Below, in pieces: positions 19,048 through 29,574 of a stretch of 64,000 nt of DNA. This DNA is from Alphaproteobacteria bacterium (lineage in GTDB: Bacteria > Pseudomonadota > Alphaproteobacteria > Rs-D84): assembly GCA_009777955.1 (NCBI GenBank), contig WRKW01000006.1, positions 1 through 64,000 of the forward strand, written 5' to 3'. Numbering within the stretch: position 1 is the first letter of the stretch; every line of letters begins with the position of its first letter. The translations under genes and the position numbers were made by a program. Under the pieces are notes generated by a model that worked only from the letters and a program-made list of their open reading frames with translations, was not told the DNA's origin and searched no databases.

Positions 19048-19533
19048 TTAATTATACATAATCCTTATTGTATTTTTTCCTTCCCCGGCATCACATTCGG
19101 CGGGATCTGCAACTGCGCCCCCCTGTCTGCCGTCAGATATCCGGAACCCTATGGAATCGCCCCATGCCTTTGTCTTGAAATACTGGCAATCGGACTTATT
19201 CAAGCCAGCGATGGAAAGTATGAATTGTCGCGGATCAGACGGATTCGCAGCAAGAATATAATCGCCGTTATATGGATTCTTGCTGGATACGCCGATGGCG
19301 GCAAATATAGTGCTGTTGCTTATCCCGGAATAATCATCATATTCGCCAAGCAATGCACGAACCCCGGTAACTATCTGCGCGACTTCGTCTTGAACCGCCG
19401 TCCTTTTCTGGCTGCGCATAGCGGCCGAAATCATTGCAACCGCACCAACGGTTATTATGCCCATGATGGCCAACACGCCCAGCATTTCTATCATACTGCG
19501 GCCGCTTTCTTGATTATGGATTTTTATATTCAT
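19048..19533 (-). CDS. Type IV(b) prepilin-like protein
   Basis: ESGRSMIEMLGVLAIMGIITVGAVAMI prepilin N-terminus. Confidence 0.8.
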   Translation of the reverse strand: MNIKIHNQESGRSMIEMLGVLAIMGIITVGAVAMISAAMRSQKRTAVQDEVAQIVTGVRALLGEYDDYSGISNSTIFAAIGVSSKNPYNGDYILAANPSDPRQFILSIAGLNKSDCQYFKTKAWGDSIGFRISDGRQGGAVADPAECDAGEGKNTIRIMYN

Positions 19534-19594
19534 TTTTGTCCCCTTGTCTTTTTGTTTCCTTCTTGTATATAATGTTATCATAAACGAAATAATT

Positions 19595-21352
19595 ATGCAA
19601 TTCGCAACGCTTATTGAAAATGTTCCCGGGTTGCCCGGCGTTTATCAGATGATGGACGCGGATGACAGCCTGCTTTACGTGGGAAAGGCAAAAAATCTTG
19701 CCGCCCGCCTTCGCCAGTATATCAATACCGACAGGCTTCCTCATAACATCCGAATGATGCGTTCCAGGGTCGCCCGGATAGAGATAATAACTACGCAAAC
19801 AGAATCCGATGCGCTGATGTTGGAATCGGATCTTATAAAGAACAAAAAACCAAAATACAATATACTGTTGACTGACGATAAGATGTATCCAATGTTGGCA
19901 TTGTCTGTCGAAGAATTCCCACGGCTGTATAAATTTCGCGGGCGCGCCATACCAAAAAAAGACGTATTTGGCCCATATTCATCAGTATCCGCGTTGCATG
20001 ATACCATAAAACTGATACAAAAAGTTTGCCAGTTGCGCACTTGCAGCAATTCTATAATGAAAAATAGAGCGCGACCATGTCTTTTGCATCAAATCGGACG
20101 TTGCAGCGCACCATGTAAAGAACAGCCCGAAAATTATAATGACAATGTAAAGCTTGCACGAAAAATATTATCGGGAGATACCGCTTCGGTAATAACAGAT
20201 TTGTCCGCGCAAATGGATAAAGCCAGTGAAAAACTGGATTATGAAAAAGCCGCCAAATTCCGCGACAGGATACGCGCACTTTCGGAAACCGCGATGCGTG
20301 GAAAAAAAAGCGGCGTATCAGCGGATTTTTTCGCGGGGGATTTCAACAGTTCGCCAGCAATAGCCATTACCCGGGTACGAAACGGACAATATCTATCCAA
20401 TCAGATAATATATCCGAAACAGGCAGATGGAATGACACCGGCCGACATTATGGAACAAACGATACTATGGTTTCATAATCACGAAAACCGCGAACCAAAA
20501 ACCGAAAGCCGGATTCCCGTAATTACAAATATTCCAACCCCGCTGTTGTCAACAGTCTATGATTCAAAAATTATGGTTAATGAATCAGACCCCGAGATCC
20601 AAAAACTATTAAACCAGATTTCAACCAATCGAAAAGTTTTCGGTCACAAAGAAATCAAATGGCGCGAATCGGTAGACTTGCTGTCCGATTGGCTTGGCAT
20701 CCAGATAGAACGCGCGGACGTATTCGATAATTCGCATTTGTCCGGAACAAGCCCCGTTGGTGCAATGATAGCATTCGATTCAAAAGGATTTCTTAAAAAA
20801 GAATACCGGCATTATAAATTAAAAGACAACACAGCCGCAGGAAACGACATAGGAATGATGGAAGAATTTTTAACCCGGCGACTTGCCACAGCAAAACAGG
20901 ATATGCCCTCGCTTTTGATAGTGGATGGTGGAAAATCCCAATGGAACGTGGCGCAACGGGTTTTGAGAAATAAAAAACTGAACATCCCAGTTCTGGGCAT
21001 AACAAAGGGAAAAATCCGCAATGGCGACGAACATTTCATAAAACCGGACAACACAATCGATACATCCGTCCAGAAAGATTCCCCATTGTTCCTTTTGTTG
21101 CGCGCTGTTCGTGATGAAGCACACCGATTCGCCGTAACATTTCATAAAAATATCCGTGCAAAGGGCACAACCGCCAGCGCACTGGAAGAAATTGAAAGCA
21201 TCGGTGCCGGCCGCAGAAAAGCTTTGCTGCGTCATTTTGGCTCTGTTTCCGGTATCTCTGAAGCTACGCGTGCCGCCTTATTAAAAGTGCCCGGCATATC
21301 AAAAGCCACCGCCGAAAAAATCTATTTGTATTTTCACCCGGAAAGTGTGTAG
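19595..21352 (+). CDS. uvrC: Excinuclease ABC subunit C
   Basis: GIY-YIG PGVYQMMDADDSLLYVGKAKNL, UvrC homology domain, C-terminal HhH. Confidence 0.93.
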   Translation: MQFATLIENVPGLPGVYQMMDADDSLLYVGKAKNLAARLRQYINTDRLPHNIRMMRSRVARIEIITTQTESDALMLESDLIKNKKPKYNILLTDDKMYPMLALSVEEFPRLYKFRGRAIPKKDVFGPYSSVSALHDTIKLIQKVCQLRTCSNSIMKNRARPCLLHQIGRCSAPCKEQPENYNDNVKLARKILSGDTASVITDLSAQMDKASEKLDYEKAAKFRDRIRALSETAMRGKKSGVSADFFAGDFNSSPAIAITRVRNGQYLSNQIIYPKQADGMTPADIMEQTILWFHNHENREPKTESRIPVITNIPTPLLSTVYDSKIMVNESDPEIQKLLNQISTNRKVFGHKEIKWRESVDLLSDWLGIQIERADVFDNSHLSGTSPVGAMIAFDSKGFLKKEYRHYKLKDNTAAGNDIGMMEEFLTRRLATAKQDMPSLLIVDGGKSQWNVAQRVLRNKKLNIPVLGITKGKIRNGDEHFIKPDNTIDTSVQKDSPLFLLLRAVRDEAHRFAVTFHKNIRAKGTTASALEEIESIGAGRRKALLRHFGSVSGISEATRAALLKVPGISKATAEKIYLYFHPESV

Positions 21353-21419
21353 AATGTAAAAAGGAAAAGAGAGGGGCATGTTCAGCCGACAATAAAAAAT
21401 TTCAACAAAGGATGTACAG

Positions 21420-21998
21420 ATGAAAATATTCGTAAATTCCCTTACTGCATTCCGTATGATCGCGGCACTTGCATTAATACCATGCTTAATCTATCAATGG
21501 TTTTGGTTGATGTTTATATTGTTCGCTTTGGCTGGCATTACAGATTTCTTTGACGGATGGCTGGCCAAAAAATATAAAGTCACTACGAAATTGGGCGGGG
21601 TCATGGATCATATAGCCGACAAATTGCTGGTCACTATCGGATCGCTTCTTATCGGTGTATTCTTGCAACTGTGGATAGTGTTGCTTCCCGTGATTTTGAT
21701 GATTGCCCGTAATCTTTATATATCGGGTCTTCGCGAATTTCTTGGAACCCAGAAAATCGAAATGCCAGTTCCAAGTCCCCGCATGTCATGGGGCAAAGTT
21801 GCCGCGTTTGCCCAGATGACATCTGTGGGCGCGCTTATGCTGGCCATCAATATTTTACCTTTGGTTCCCGCAAACCAGTTTTTGTACTATTTCCTTATGG
21901 CATCTATCGCCGGTTTGTGGATTTCACTTGCCGCTTCGCTTATATCCGCCGCACAATATACAGTGTCGTTTTTAAGAAAAATAAAAAAGCTGAAATAA
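21420..21998 (+). CDS. pgsA: CDP-alcohol phosphatidyltransferase (PgsA-like)
   Basis: D-x2-D-G-x2-A-R-like DFFDGWLAKKYKVTTKLGGVMDHIADK. Confidence 0.88.
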   Translation: MKIFVNSLTAFRMIAALALIPCLIYQWFWLMFILFALAGITDFFDGWLAKKYKVTTKLGGVMDHIADKLLVTIGSLLIGVFLQLWIVLLPVILMIARNLYISGLREFLGTQKIEMPVPSPRMSWGKVAAFAQMTSVGALMLAINILPLVPANQFLYYFLMASIAGLWISLAASLISAAQYTVSFLRKIKKLK

Positions 21999-22061
21999 TA
22001 CAGGGGCTGTGTATAAAAATAAAAAATTCGTCTGCTTTGCAAGCATGACGGATTTTTTTAT

Positions 22062-23381
22062 TCATTTACACTCTTCTATCATTTGTGCGATTTCCGCGAC
22101 AAGAACCAAATCTGTTGATTTCATTTTTTCAATCTGTGCAAGGCCATATAACACCGTCGCATGATCGCGACCACCGATTACACGACCAATTTCAGACAGC
22201 GACAGGTTTGTCGCAGATTTTAATGCCGCCATCATGATTTGCCGGACACGGACAATTGGGCGGACACGCGATGCCGAAGTTACATCTTCAAATGACACAC
22301 CCAGTTTGGCAGCCATAGCACGCGCCATGGTCAGCGGGGTCTTTTGCTTTTGCAGCGAATCGGCCAAAAGACGTTCCGCGACATCCAACGTAACATCTGC
22401 GTTCATCATTTCACGCCATGCGGAAATTTTTTTGCAAAGACCCGCGACTATATGGCCATTCGATTCCGCACGCGATGCCAAAGCATCGGCGACATCGGCA
22501 CGGACACCGGCACGACCAAGCATGTTTTTGCGAACCGTCTTACTCGGCGCGACCAGATCTACAACCAGACCGGATGCCAGAACAGACTGCATTCGGCGAT
22601 CAAACCCGGTAAGCATTGACGGGGCGGCATTTGCTGTCAGTATGACATTTTTCCCCATACGGACAAGATCAACCAATAGTGCCAAAAATTCTTCGGATGT
22701 CGCACGTTTACCGCACAGAATCTGTACATCATCCAGAATGAAAATATCACAGTTGCGCATAAAATCTTTAAAGGCGAATACTGTACGTTCGGTAATAGCG
22801 CGTTGAAATTCTGAAACAAATTGTGCACCATCAAGACGCAAAGTGCGACCCCCGTCTTTATTTTTCCGGGCTTCATTTTCAACACATTCCATCAATAGTG
22901 ACTTTCCACAACCATCCGAACCATATATGAATAACGGGGAAAAAGTAATTTTGCCAGCAGCAGCTTTTTTTGCCGCAGTGATTGCAAAAGAATTTTCTTC
23001 GGATGCGATGAAATCATCAAAACCGCTGGATGCAACACATGAAACAGTGGATATGGACGGTTTTTCATAATTCTTTATTTCAATATTGTCGTTCACAGAT
23101 ATACGTGGTATTGTCTGGACGGCACGACCCGTGGAAATCGTTGCATTTAAACCAAATTCCGATGCCGCCGCCTGTATAATGTGGATATAAGTACTTTTGA
23201 TAAAATCTGCGGAAAATTGGTTGGCTGCTACAAAATGAATCGCATTATTTTCGATGGCACCTGCCAGCGGGGCGATCCAAGAATCAAAAGCCGTGGGATC
23301 CATTTTTGAGCGGATAACACTTTTGACTGAATCAACACTCACGGACTTTACTGGATCCACACATGCTGCCATCATCGCCAT
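22062..23381 (-). CDS. dnaA: Chromosomal replication initiator DnaA (divergent)
   Basis: Walker A GSDGCGKS, Walker B FILDDVQ, C-terminal NLSLSEIGRVIGGRDHATVLYG; start chosen by RBS AAGGAAGGGAG. Confidence 0.85.
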   Translation of the reverse strand: MAMMAACVDPVKSVSVDSVKSVIRSKMDPTAFDSWIAPLAGAIENNAIHFVAANQFSADFIKSTYIHIIQAAASEFGLNATISTGRAVQTIPRISVNDNIEIKNYEKPSISTVSCVASSGFDDFIASEENSFAITAAKKAAAGKITFSPLFIYGSDGCGKSLLMECVENEARKNKDGGRTLRLDGAQFVSEFQRAITERTVFAFKDFMRNCDIFILDDVQILCGKRATSEEFLALLVDLVRMGKNVILTANAAPSMLTGFDRRMQSVLASGLVVDLVAPSKTVRKNMLGRAGVRADVADALASRAESNGHIVAGLCKKISAWREMMNADVTLDVAERLLADSLQKQKTPLTMARAMAAKLGVSFEDVTSASRVRPIVRVRQIMMAALKSATNLSLSEIGRVIGGRDHATVLYGLAQIEKMKSTDLVLVAEIAQMIEECK

Positions 23382-23550
23382 CTCCCTTCCTTTGATTACC
23401 AGTGTCATTTTATATATTGAAAAGTTAAACCAAAAAAACCGGTTCGCAAGTTTTTCTTGATAGAAATTATTCAATTTTTCTCTTGCCACCGATTCGGTTT
23501 TTACCAGTATTTCCGCGGCCTGTATATACAATGTATGGACAGTTCTATTA

Positions 23551-24555
23551 TCAGATTTTTACGTATCCGCCATCGGTTTTTTTAACGGCTCCGCACAGTT
23601 CAAGCATTACTAGTTCGCGTCTGACATCTGCTATATTTTTTTTGACAAGTTCTGCCAATACAGATTCAGCAACGGGAGTCATTCCCAATTTATCCAACAC
23701 TTCATTTTCTATTTTTTGAACCTTTTTATCTTTTTTCTGACTTTCAAAAAAATCATCGATGCCAAGGCACATTTCGGCCCTGCCATCTTTAATTAGTCGA
23801 TTCGGACCCGCGCTTCGCGAATCGGATGGATGCCCCGGAATAGCGTGCACAATCCGGCCATAACCCAATGCAAATCCAGCGGTAGCCATACTTCCCGACT
23901 TTTCATCGGCTTCCCCCAGAATCAATTTTTCAGAAATTCCCGCAATCCATCTGTTTCGCATTATGAAATTACTGGCAACAGGCGTGGTTCCAACAGGCAG
24001 ATCAGAAACTATCGCCCCACGTTCGATTATCTGGTTATACAAACGTTCGTTTTCGGGGGGCCATACATAATCAACCCCACCGGCCAACACCGCAATAGTG
24101 TTAAGGTTGCCCGGCGCGGCCAACCCCCCGTCGTGCGCGGCGGTATCGGTACCCATAGCCATACCGGAAACAACGATATATCCGCGCGATGCAAATTCAC
24201 GTGCCAGTTCATGAATGAATCGCATACCGGCGGCGGTTGCATGACGCGTACCGACCATACCAACAGCAGGCTTTTGTAAAGCTTTGATATTTCCGCGCAC
24301 GGAAATCACTGGTGGGCGATTTTCTATTAATTTTAAATTGGCAGGATATTCGTCCGAATCATCACATATATAGAAAATACCGCTATGCAATGCACGATCC
24401 ATTTCCCGCAATACCGAATCGATATGTTCCTTTGGATGATTTAATGATTCGCTTGCCGCCTTTGCAGTTCCGAATCCGTCCAACAGTTCTTTGTATCTTT
24501 TCGACCCGATTCCATAAGTACGCAAAATTAATAATTTATGAAAAATATCATCCAT
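23551..24555 (-). CDS. dprA: DNA processing protein DprA
   Basis: GTRHATAAG, SGMAMGTDTAAHDGGL, AGGVDYVWPPEN. Confidence 0.92.
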   Translation of the reverse strand: MDDIFHKLLILRTYGIGSKRYKELLDGFGTAKAASESLNHPKEHIDSVLREMDRALHSGIFYICDDSDEYPANLKLIENRPPVISVRGNIKALQKPAVGMVGTRHATAAGMRFIHELAREFASRGYIVVSGMAMGTDTAAHDGGLAAPGNLNTIAVLAGGVDYVWPPENERLYNQIIERGAIVSDLPVGTTPVASNFIMRNRWIAGISEKLILGEADEKSGSMATAGFALGYGRIVHAIPGHPSDSRSAGPNRLIKDGRAEMCLGIDDFFESQKKDKKVQKIENEVLDKLGMTPVAESVLAELVKKNIADVRRELVMLELCGAVKKTDGGYVKI

Positions 24556-24693
24556 GACACACCATTATATAAAATACCATATAAATCACAAACCGATATT
24601 TTATAACCTGTTTAACAAACACGAATATGTATAAAAAACGATGAATAACAAGATGTGGAATATTTGAAAAATGTATTTTTTAACGCGGGTTTT

Positions 24694-25284
24694 CTATTTT
24701 TTCCACTTCCATTCGACTTTGCTTTCGGTGCCATTAATCAGTCTTTGTATATTCTGACGATGCCCCCAGAATATAATTATAACAGAAATGACAAGGCATA
24801 TAAGCCCGACATTAAAATCCATCGCGAATCCCAAAATCGGAAGCACAGTCAACGCGGTAAGTGCCCCTAGGCTGGAATACCCGGTACCCAATACGATAAT
24901 CAACCATTCAATCGCACACACGACAAAAAACAAGGGATTGATAGCCAACATGAAACCAAATAAAGAGCTTACACCCTTGCCACCCCTGAATCGCAGCCAC
25001 ACAGGAAAAATATGTCCCAATATGGCGACCGCACCGCACAATGCGCCGAATTCTATACCTATAATATAACGACCCAGCAACACCGCTATAATTGCCTTTG
25101 CCATATCCAAAGCCCAGGTCAAGCCCGCCAACTTTAATCCCCCAACACGCATGACATTGGTTGCGCCGGTGCTTTTGCTGCCGACTTTTCGTATATCGCC
25201 CTTGCCCGCCCATTTTGCCAATAAAAGCCCGAATGGAATGCTTCCAAGAAGATAAGATATTATTATAAGTACGGCATATATCAT
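24694..25284 (-). CDS. plsY: Glycerol-3-phosphate acyltransferase PlsY
   Basis: YLLGSIPFG, STGATNVMR, RFRGGKGV motifs. Confidence 0.93.
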   Translation of the reverse strand: MIYAVLIIISYLLGSIPFGLLLAKWAGKGDIRKVGSKSTGATNVMRVGGLKLAGLTWALDMAKAIIAVLLGRYIIGIEFGALCGAVAILGHIFPVWLRFRGGKGVSSLFGFMLAINPLFFVVCAIEWLIIVLGTGYSSLGALTALTVLPILGFAMDFNVGLICLVISVIIIFWGHRQNIQRLINGTESKVEWKWKK

Positions 25285-25362
25285 TTTTTATCCTTATTCA
25301 TTGACTTTTCAACGGACAATATATAAAATACCCGAAAATGCACGAAAATAAAAGGAAAAAAA

Positions 25363-25623
25363 GTGGCAAACCATAAATCATCGAAAAAACGTATTCTGGT
25401 AACTGAAAAAAAGAACCGGGTTAATACCGCCCGCCGATCCGCGGTCAAGACCGAAATAAAAAAAGCTGTAAAGGCAATCGGTTCTGGTGACAAAGCCGTG
25501 GCGGTCACAGCGACCCGTAAAGCCGAATCAAAAATCATGAAATCCGCGGGCAAGACAATGCCGAAAAAGCGCGCAGCGCGCAAGATTTCGCGCCTTTCCA
25601 AGAAAGTCAATAAAATAGCTTAA
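25363..25623 (+). CDS. rpsT: 30S ribosomal protein S20
   Basis: ANHKSSKKRI...S20 sequence. Confidence 0.93.
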   Translation: MANHKSSKKRILVTEKKNRVNTARRSAVKTEIKKAVKAIGSGDKAVAVTATRKAESKIMKSAGKTMPKKRAARKISRLSKKVNKIA

Positions 25624-25644
25624 AATTCTTTTGATTAAAATTTC

Positions 25645-25671
25645 AAAATCCCGCAAATGCGGGATTTTTTT
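25645..25671 (+). terminator. Rho-independent terminator after rpsT
   Basis: AAATCCCGCAAATGCGGGATTTTTT. Confidence 0.85.
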
Positions 25672-25686
25672 CATGTTCTGCTTTGT

Positions 25687-25745
25687 ATCGTGCGCGTTGC
25701 GCACGATACATACATTATTCATTCAAAAAACAGAAAACATGACGG
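25687..25745. repeat. AT-rich ATTCATTATTC hairpin repeat, copy 3
   Basis: atcgtgcgcgttgcgcacgatacatacattattcattcaaaaaacagaaaacatgacg, compare 134-216. Confidence 0.7.
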
Positions 25746-25762
25746 CAAATACAGGAACAATA

Positions 25763-26188
25763 CTAGCGTTTTTTACCAAATACCCAACCATGCCAAATTG
25801 GAACAAAAAGACAATCCCTTGGTTCTTTGAATCCGATTGATTCCTTACTTCCGATTGCAGATAAAACTTGATTTCTACGCTGGATATCCCGAATCGCATC
25901 CATAATCAAAAGACCACGCTTTGCATTGTAACATTCCAGATGCTGTCCATACTGTTTTTCTTTGACTTCGTTTTTCAAATATTCTGAAAAATCAGAAAGC
26001 TGACTGGGCAACATCACTTGCATACAATATTTGGCAGAATCATAAACATCTTGGAAATTCAATATTATATTCAAAAAGTCTTCGGCATACCTGCGGTTTA
26101 TATACACATAATCCCTGATTACCACCGCCGAATCATCGCATCGCATGGTATAAAGATCACAACTTCTTATAGCAGCACCCAGAATCAT
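25763..26188 (-). CDS. Hypothetical protein
   Basis: ORF 141 aa between rpsT and the secretin gene. Confidence 0.5.
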   Translation of the reverse strand: MILGAAIRSCDLYTMRCDDSAVVIRDYVYINRRYAEDFLNIILNFQDVYDSAKYCMQVMLPSQLSDFSEYLKNEVKEKQYGQHLECYNAKRGLLIMDAIRDIQRRNQVLSAIGSKESIGFKEPRDCLFVPIWHGWVFGKKR

Positions 26189-26270
26189 ACTACCACCTCT
26201 TTATTTGACAAGATGATAAAATGATAATATTAGTTTGTCAATATATTAGCGTCGCAACCTTCTGATGCCA

Positions 26271-27860
26271 TCAATTCAAGGGTGCGCCCCAATTCTGCTG
26301 TATACTTCTTTCGGCATCCATCGGCGACACAAGAACCTGGGGTGTCAAGATAACCACAAGCACGTCGCGGGTAGAAGCCGATTCGCGGGAACCACCTATT
26401 CCAATTATATCTGGATCACCCATGCCGAAACGCGTGTCATTGTTCGATTGGCGTTCAAACCCGGACAATACCAACGTCTGACCAGATTCCATGATTACTT
26501 CCTGCATAAAGCTGCGTTCTTCCACTTCTGGCAGCTGCAGAGTTACACCCTGCTCTGTTCCGGTTCCACCGATCGTTTCGGTGCGAATGTTTATAAGCTC
26601 GCGCACGCTCATTCTAAATAAAAGCAATATCCGTCCGTTTTCCAATACGTTCGGCAACAGCTGCATAGAAAATCCGGTTTCCAAATCGTCTTGATCCACG
26701 GTTGTCGATTCCACAGTCGTAAAGTTACGCGATTCGATACGCTTTATATATCCTGTCGTACGGGTATTTGATACCGGTGCAACGCGATTGCTGCGGGTAG
26801 TAACACCGACATTCGTTACCAAAGATATTTTACCCTGTCTTGCCAGGGCGGTAATAAGCGCGTTCGACCCGGCCACGGAAGAAAGTGATCCATCATTGGA
26901 CAATCCCCGTTCGGCCGATGCCACACCCGACAGCACCGCTATATTCATACTGTTCGTATTTGCCAGGCCGCCCAGCGTATTGGATGGATTCGCGGCAATT
27001 GACAACCCAGATGTCGAATTAATAGCCGCCGCCAAATTCAGACCAAATGCCGAATTATTGGATATCGAAACCTGCAGAACCCTTACATCTATTGTTACCA
27101 ATTGGCTCAATCGTCTATTCTGTCTGTCTATATAATCTGAAACACGCGCCTGAACCGACGGGGGGGCGGTAACAGTAATTGTACCCAAAGAACGCGATAC
27201 TGTGAAGCCTGCATTTTCACTGCCCCCGATTATGCTGCCGATTGCTTTTTCGACTTCCTCCCATTCATGAAGATTGGATTCCAGAGCAACCAGATTTCCA
27301 TCATCCGTCTGTATCCGCGACTGATAGCTTACATCGGTGCCAAGGGCATGCAGTGTGAAAGTCTTGGTTTCGGTTTCATAGAAAACTATAGAGCTTTTGT
27401 CGTAATACCAAAGCAAGTCAAGATCGGTGGCTACCTGGGACAACAGACCCGACAATTTGCCGGTATATGCAATATTCATGTTCTTTTTCAATCTTTCGGC
27501 ATTTATCTGGCTGTCGATCTTTACCGGTATTGCCGTTATGGAATGTATATTGTTGGCCAAAACCTGAAGCGAAACCGGATCACCCAAAAGAATTGTCACA
27601 CCCGTATCGGTTTCAAATTCCCGTGGAAGATTGTTTCTGTGTTCCAGAACTATGGATTTGTTTCCCAGCCATATAGATTCCGACACTGATATCGTATCAT
27701 TGGAAACTTTTGCCGATGGCTGTTTCGCCATTTGGAAAGCATCATATGCATTTACGAAATCCTGGTCGACCGCGCTTGCGACCTGTCGCGATTCTTTTTT
27801 TGCACAAGCACAGACGAACAGCAAAGAGCAAAAAGTAAAAAACAAATATAGTTTTCTCAT
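26271..27860 (-). CDS. Type IVb pilus/secretin-family outer membrane lipoprotein (PilN-like)
   Basis: Lipobox LLFVCACAKKES; secretin C-terminal domain with VTLQLPEVEERSFMQEVIMESGQTLVLSGFE. Confidence 0.82.
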   Translation of the reverse strand: MRKLYLFFTFCSLLFVCACAKKESRQVASAVDQDFVNAYDAFQMAKQPSAKVSNDTISVSESIWLGNKSIVLEHRNNLPREFETDTGVTILLGDPVSLQVLANNIHSITAIPVKIDSQINAERLKKNMNIAYTGKLSGLLSQVATDLDLLWYYDKSSIVFYETETKTFTLHALGTDVSYQSRIQTDDGNLVALESNLHEWEEVEKAIGSIIGGSENAGFTVSRSLGTITVTAPPSVQARVSDYIDRQNRRLSQLVTIDVRVLQVSISNNSAFGLNLAAAINSTSGLSIAANPSNTLGGLANTNSMNIAVLSGVASAERGLSNDGSLSSVAGSNALITALARQGKISLVTNVGVTTRSNRVAPVSNTRTTGYIKRIESRNFTTVESTTVDQDDLETGFSMQLLPNVLENGRILLLFRMSVRELINIRTETIGGTGTEQGVTLQLPEVEERSFMQEVIMESGQTLVLSGFERQSNNDTRFGMGDPDIIGIGGSRESASTRDVLVVILTPQVLVSPMDAERSIQQNWGAPLN

Positions 27861-27974
27861 CTCGAACCTTTTAATTGCCGACTTATGACCTTTATGCCAA
27901 ATCTTTGGCAAAAACGGATGTCGATTCTGATTGGGCTTTAACCAGCAATCTTCAACCAACAGTCAGAAATTTTT

Positions 27975-28793
27975 TTATTCCCCTATTGCGGTGCTTACGA
28001 CAAGCACCCGGTTTCCTTTATAGAATTTCGCATAAGGCACCGGATTGGCACGTGAAAAATTCCGCACCAAAGCACTGGACACATCTATGAATCGCCCCTT
28101 GAATACTGCGGATGCTTGTATCGGGTATTCGCGCGACGTGCCCCATACCAGATCCCAACCCTCTCTGTTGCACCATTCTTGCAAAACTTCGCGCAGGGTC
28201 GATCCGCTGGCCACAACCCAAGAACGCACCTGGTCAGGTATTTTTGAATCCGACCCGGATGATTCTGTATCCTCTACTTCCATATCGGGGCATTCGTCAC
28301 ATTCGTCAAAGGGCGCATCCGAACCAAGAAACATTTGTGGTCTGGTATCCGGCTTTTTCCGTCCTGATCGGGACATGGCCAATACCTGTGCGCCGTCGTC
28401 TTCCAACATCGCCTGGTGCATCAATGGCATTTCAGCCTGGTTTTCATATATGTTGAATCCTATCGGGGCCTGATACCCATGTATAAGGTTTGCACCGCCA
28501 GAAAATCCCATTCCATCATTTCCACGCGCGTCCATGCTTATATTATTTTCCACGGTCAAATCCGCGCCAATTTTTGATACTATGCGTATGTTATCACGAT
28601 CATCACCGGCATACCGGACACCGCTATCTTGTGCGGTGGTTGCGATCTGCATATCGGCATCGGATCCGGGTGCGGGCCAAACCGGCGGCTGCGCAAATTG
28701 TTGCGGTGCGTGGTCTTGCAATGCGAACCCATCGGCCCAGCAATAGCCACAACAAGTCGCAAAAAGCGCGAAAATAAAGATTTGTCGGAACAT
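27975..28793 (-). CDS. TcpQ-like/toxin-coregulated-pilus-type domain protein
   Basis: C-terminal RSWVVASGSTLREVLQEWCNREGWDLVWGTSREYPIQASAVFKGRFID resembles TcpQ C-terminal domain; upstream of the secretin gene. Confidence 0.7.
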   Translation of the reverse strand: MFRQIFIFALFATCCGYCWADGFALQDHAPQQFAQPPVWPAPGSDADMQIATTAQDSGVRYAGDDRDNIRIVSKIGADLTVENNISMDARGNDGMGFSGGANLIHGYQAPIGFNIYENQAEMPLMHQAMLEDDGAQVLAMSRSGRKKPDTRPQMFLGSDAPFDECDECPDMEVEDTESSGSDSKIPDQVRSWVVASGSTLREVLQEWCNREGWDLVWGTSREYPIQASAVFKGRFIDVSSALVRNFSRANPVPYAKFYKGNRVLVVSTAIGE

Positions 28794-28913
28794 AGAAAGA
28801 TCCTTCCTTTATAACGTTACAAAACGATTATAACGAGTTTGGAAAAACGACGCAATTAAAAAGTATGCCGTTGCAACACGTTATTTTTGTTTGCTTATAT
28901 GTCATACCGATAA

Positions 28914-28959
28914 TGTGCGCTGTGCGCACGATGCTCTATTCTAAATGAATAATGAATAG
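28914..28959. repeat. AT-rich ATTCATTATTC hairpin repeat, degenerate copy 4
   Basis: gtgcgctgtgcgcacgatgctctattctaaatgaataatgaatag. Confidence 0.5.
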
Positions 28960-28987
28960 CGGACGAAATAATCTTTTCCAACATTTC

Positions 28988-29168
28988 GTGTCATTGCGAG
29001 TGGTCAAAGACCGCGAAGCAATCTTTTCCGGGCATTCCGTGTCATTGCGAGTCACGCCGTCAGGCGGACGAAGCAATCTTTACAGACGATGGAATTCTTA
29101 TACTTTCCCTTTTTGGAAAAGATTGCTTCGTCCGTCACCGCAAGCGGTGACGCGACTCGCAATGACAC
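28988..29168. repeat. REP-like hairpin array, cluster 3 (two forward units, spacer, one inverted unit)
   Basis: GTGTCATTGCGAG...GAAGCAATC units. Confidence 0.9.
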
Positions 29169-29201
29169 CAGACCACAATGACATCAGACCGCCATAACAT
29201 C

Positions 29202-29430
29202 AAAGGCCGAGAGCCGCAAACAGCGCCGACCGGAAGAAGGAATTGCTCAGGGCGATGCCCACGCAAGAACCCGCGCAGTAATACGCGCAACCGGACGGAT
29301 CGCCGTAGTCGACCCCACTGAAAACCCAAGCCAACGAAGCGAAACTAAACCCGGGAATACTTGTTAGCTTACACCAACAGTTACTGCCACCATCTACAAC
29401 TGGGTTGCCGATATTGGCATAGCTTCCGCA
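29202..29430 (-). pseudogene. 5'-truncated CWCK-family gene remnant, copy 3
   Basis: Complement encodes GSYANIGNPVVDGGSNCWCKLTSIPGFSFASLAWVFSGVDYGDPSGCAYYCAGSCVGIALSNSFFRSALFAALGL*; N-terminal half and promoter absent. Confidence 0.8.
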
Positions 29431-29574
29431 CCGCGCACGATACGAATATGTATTCGCGGTCTTTGCCCGCGAATGGCTTATACATTGGATTCCCGCCTTA
29501 CGCAGGAATGATGGCCACTTTGTTGCCGTTATAATTCTTTATATGTTTGCAACCAGATTATGTTACGCCCGCTT

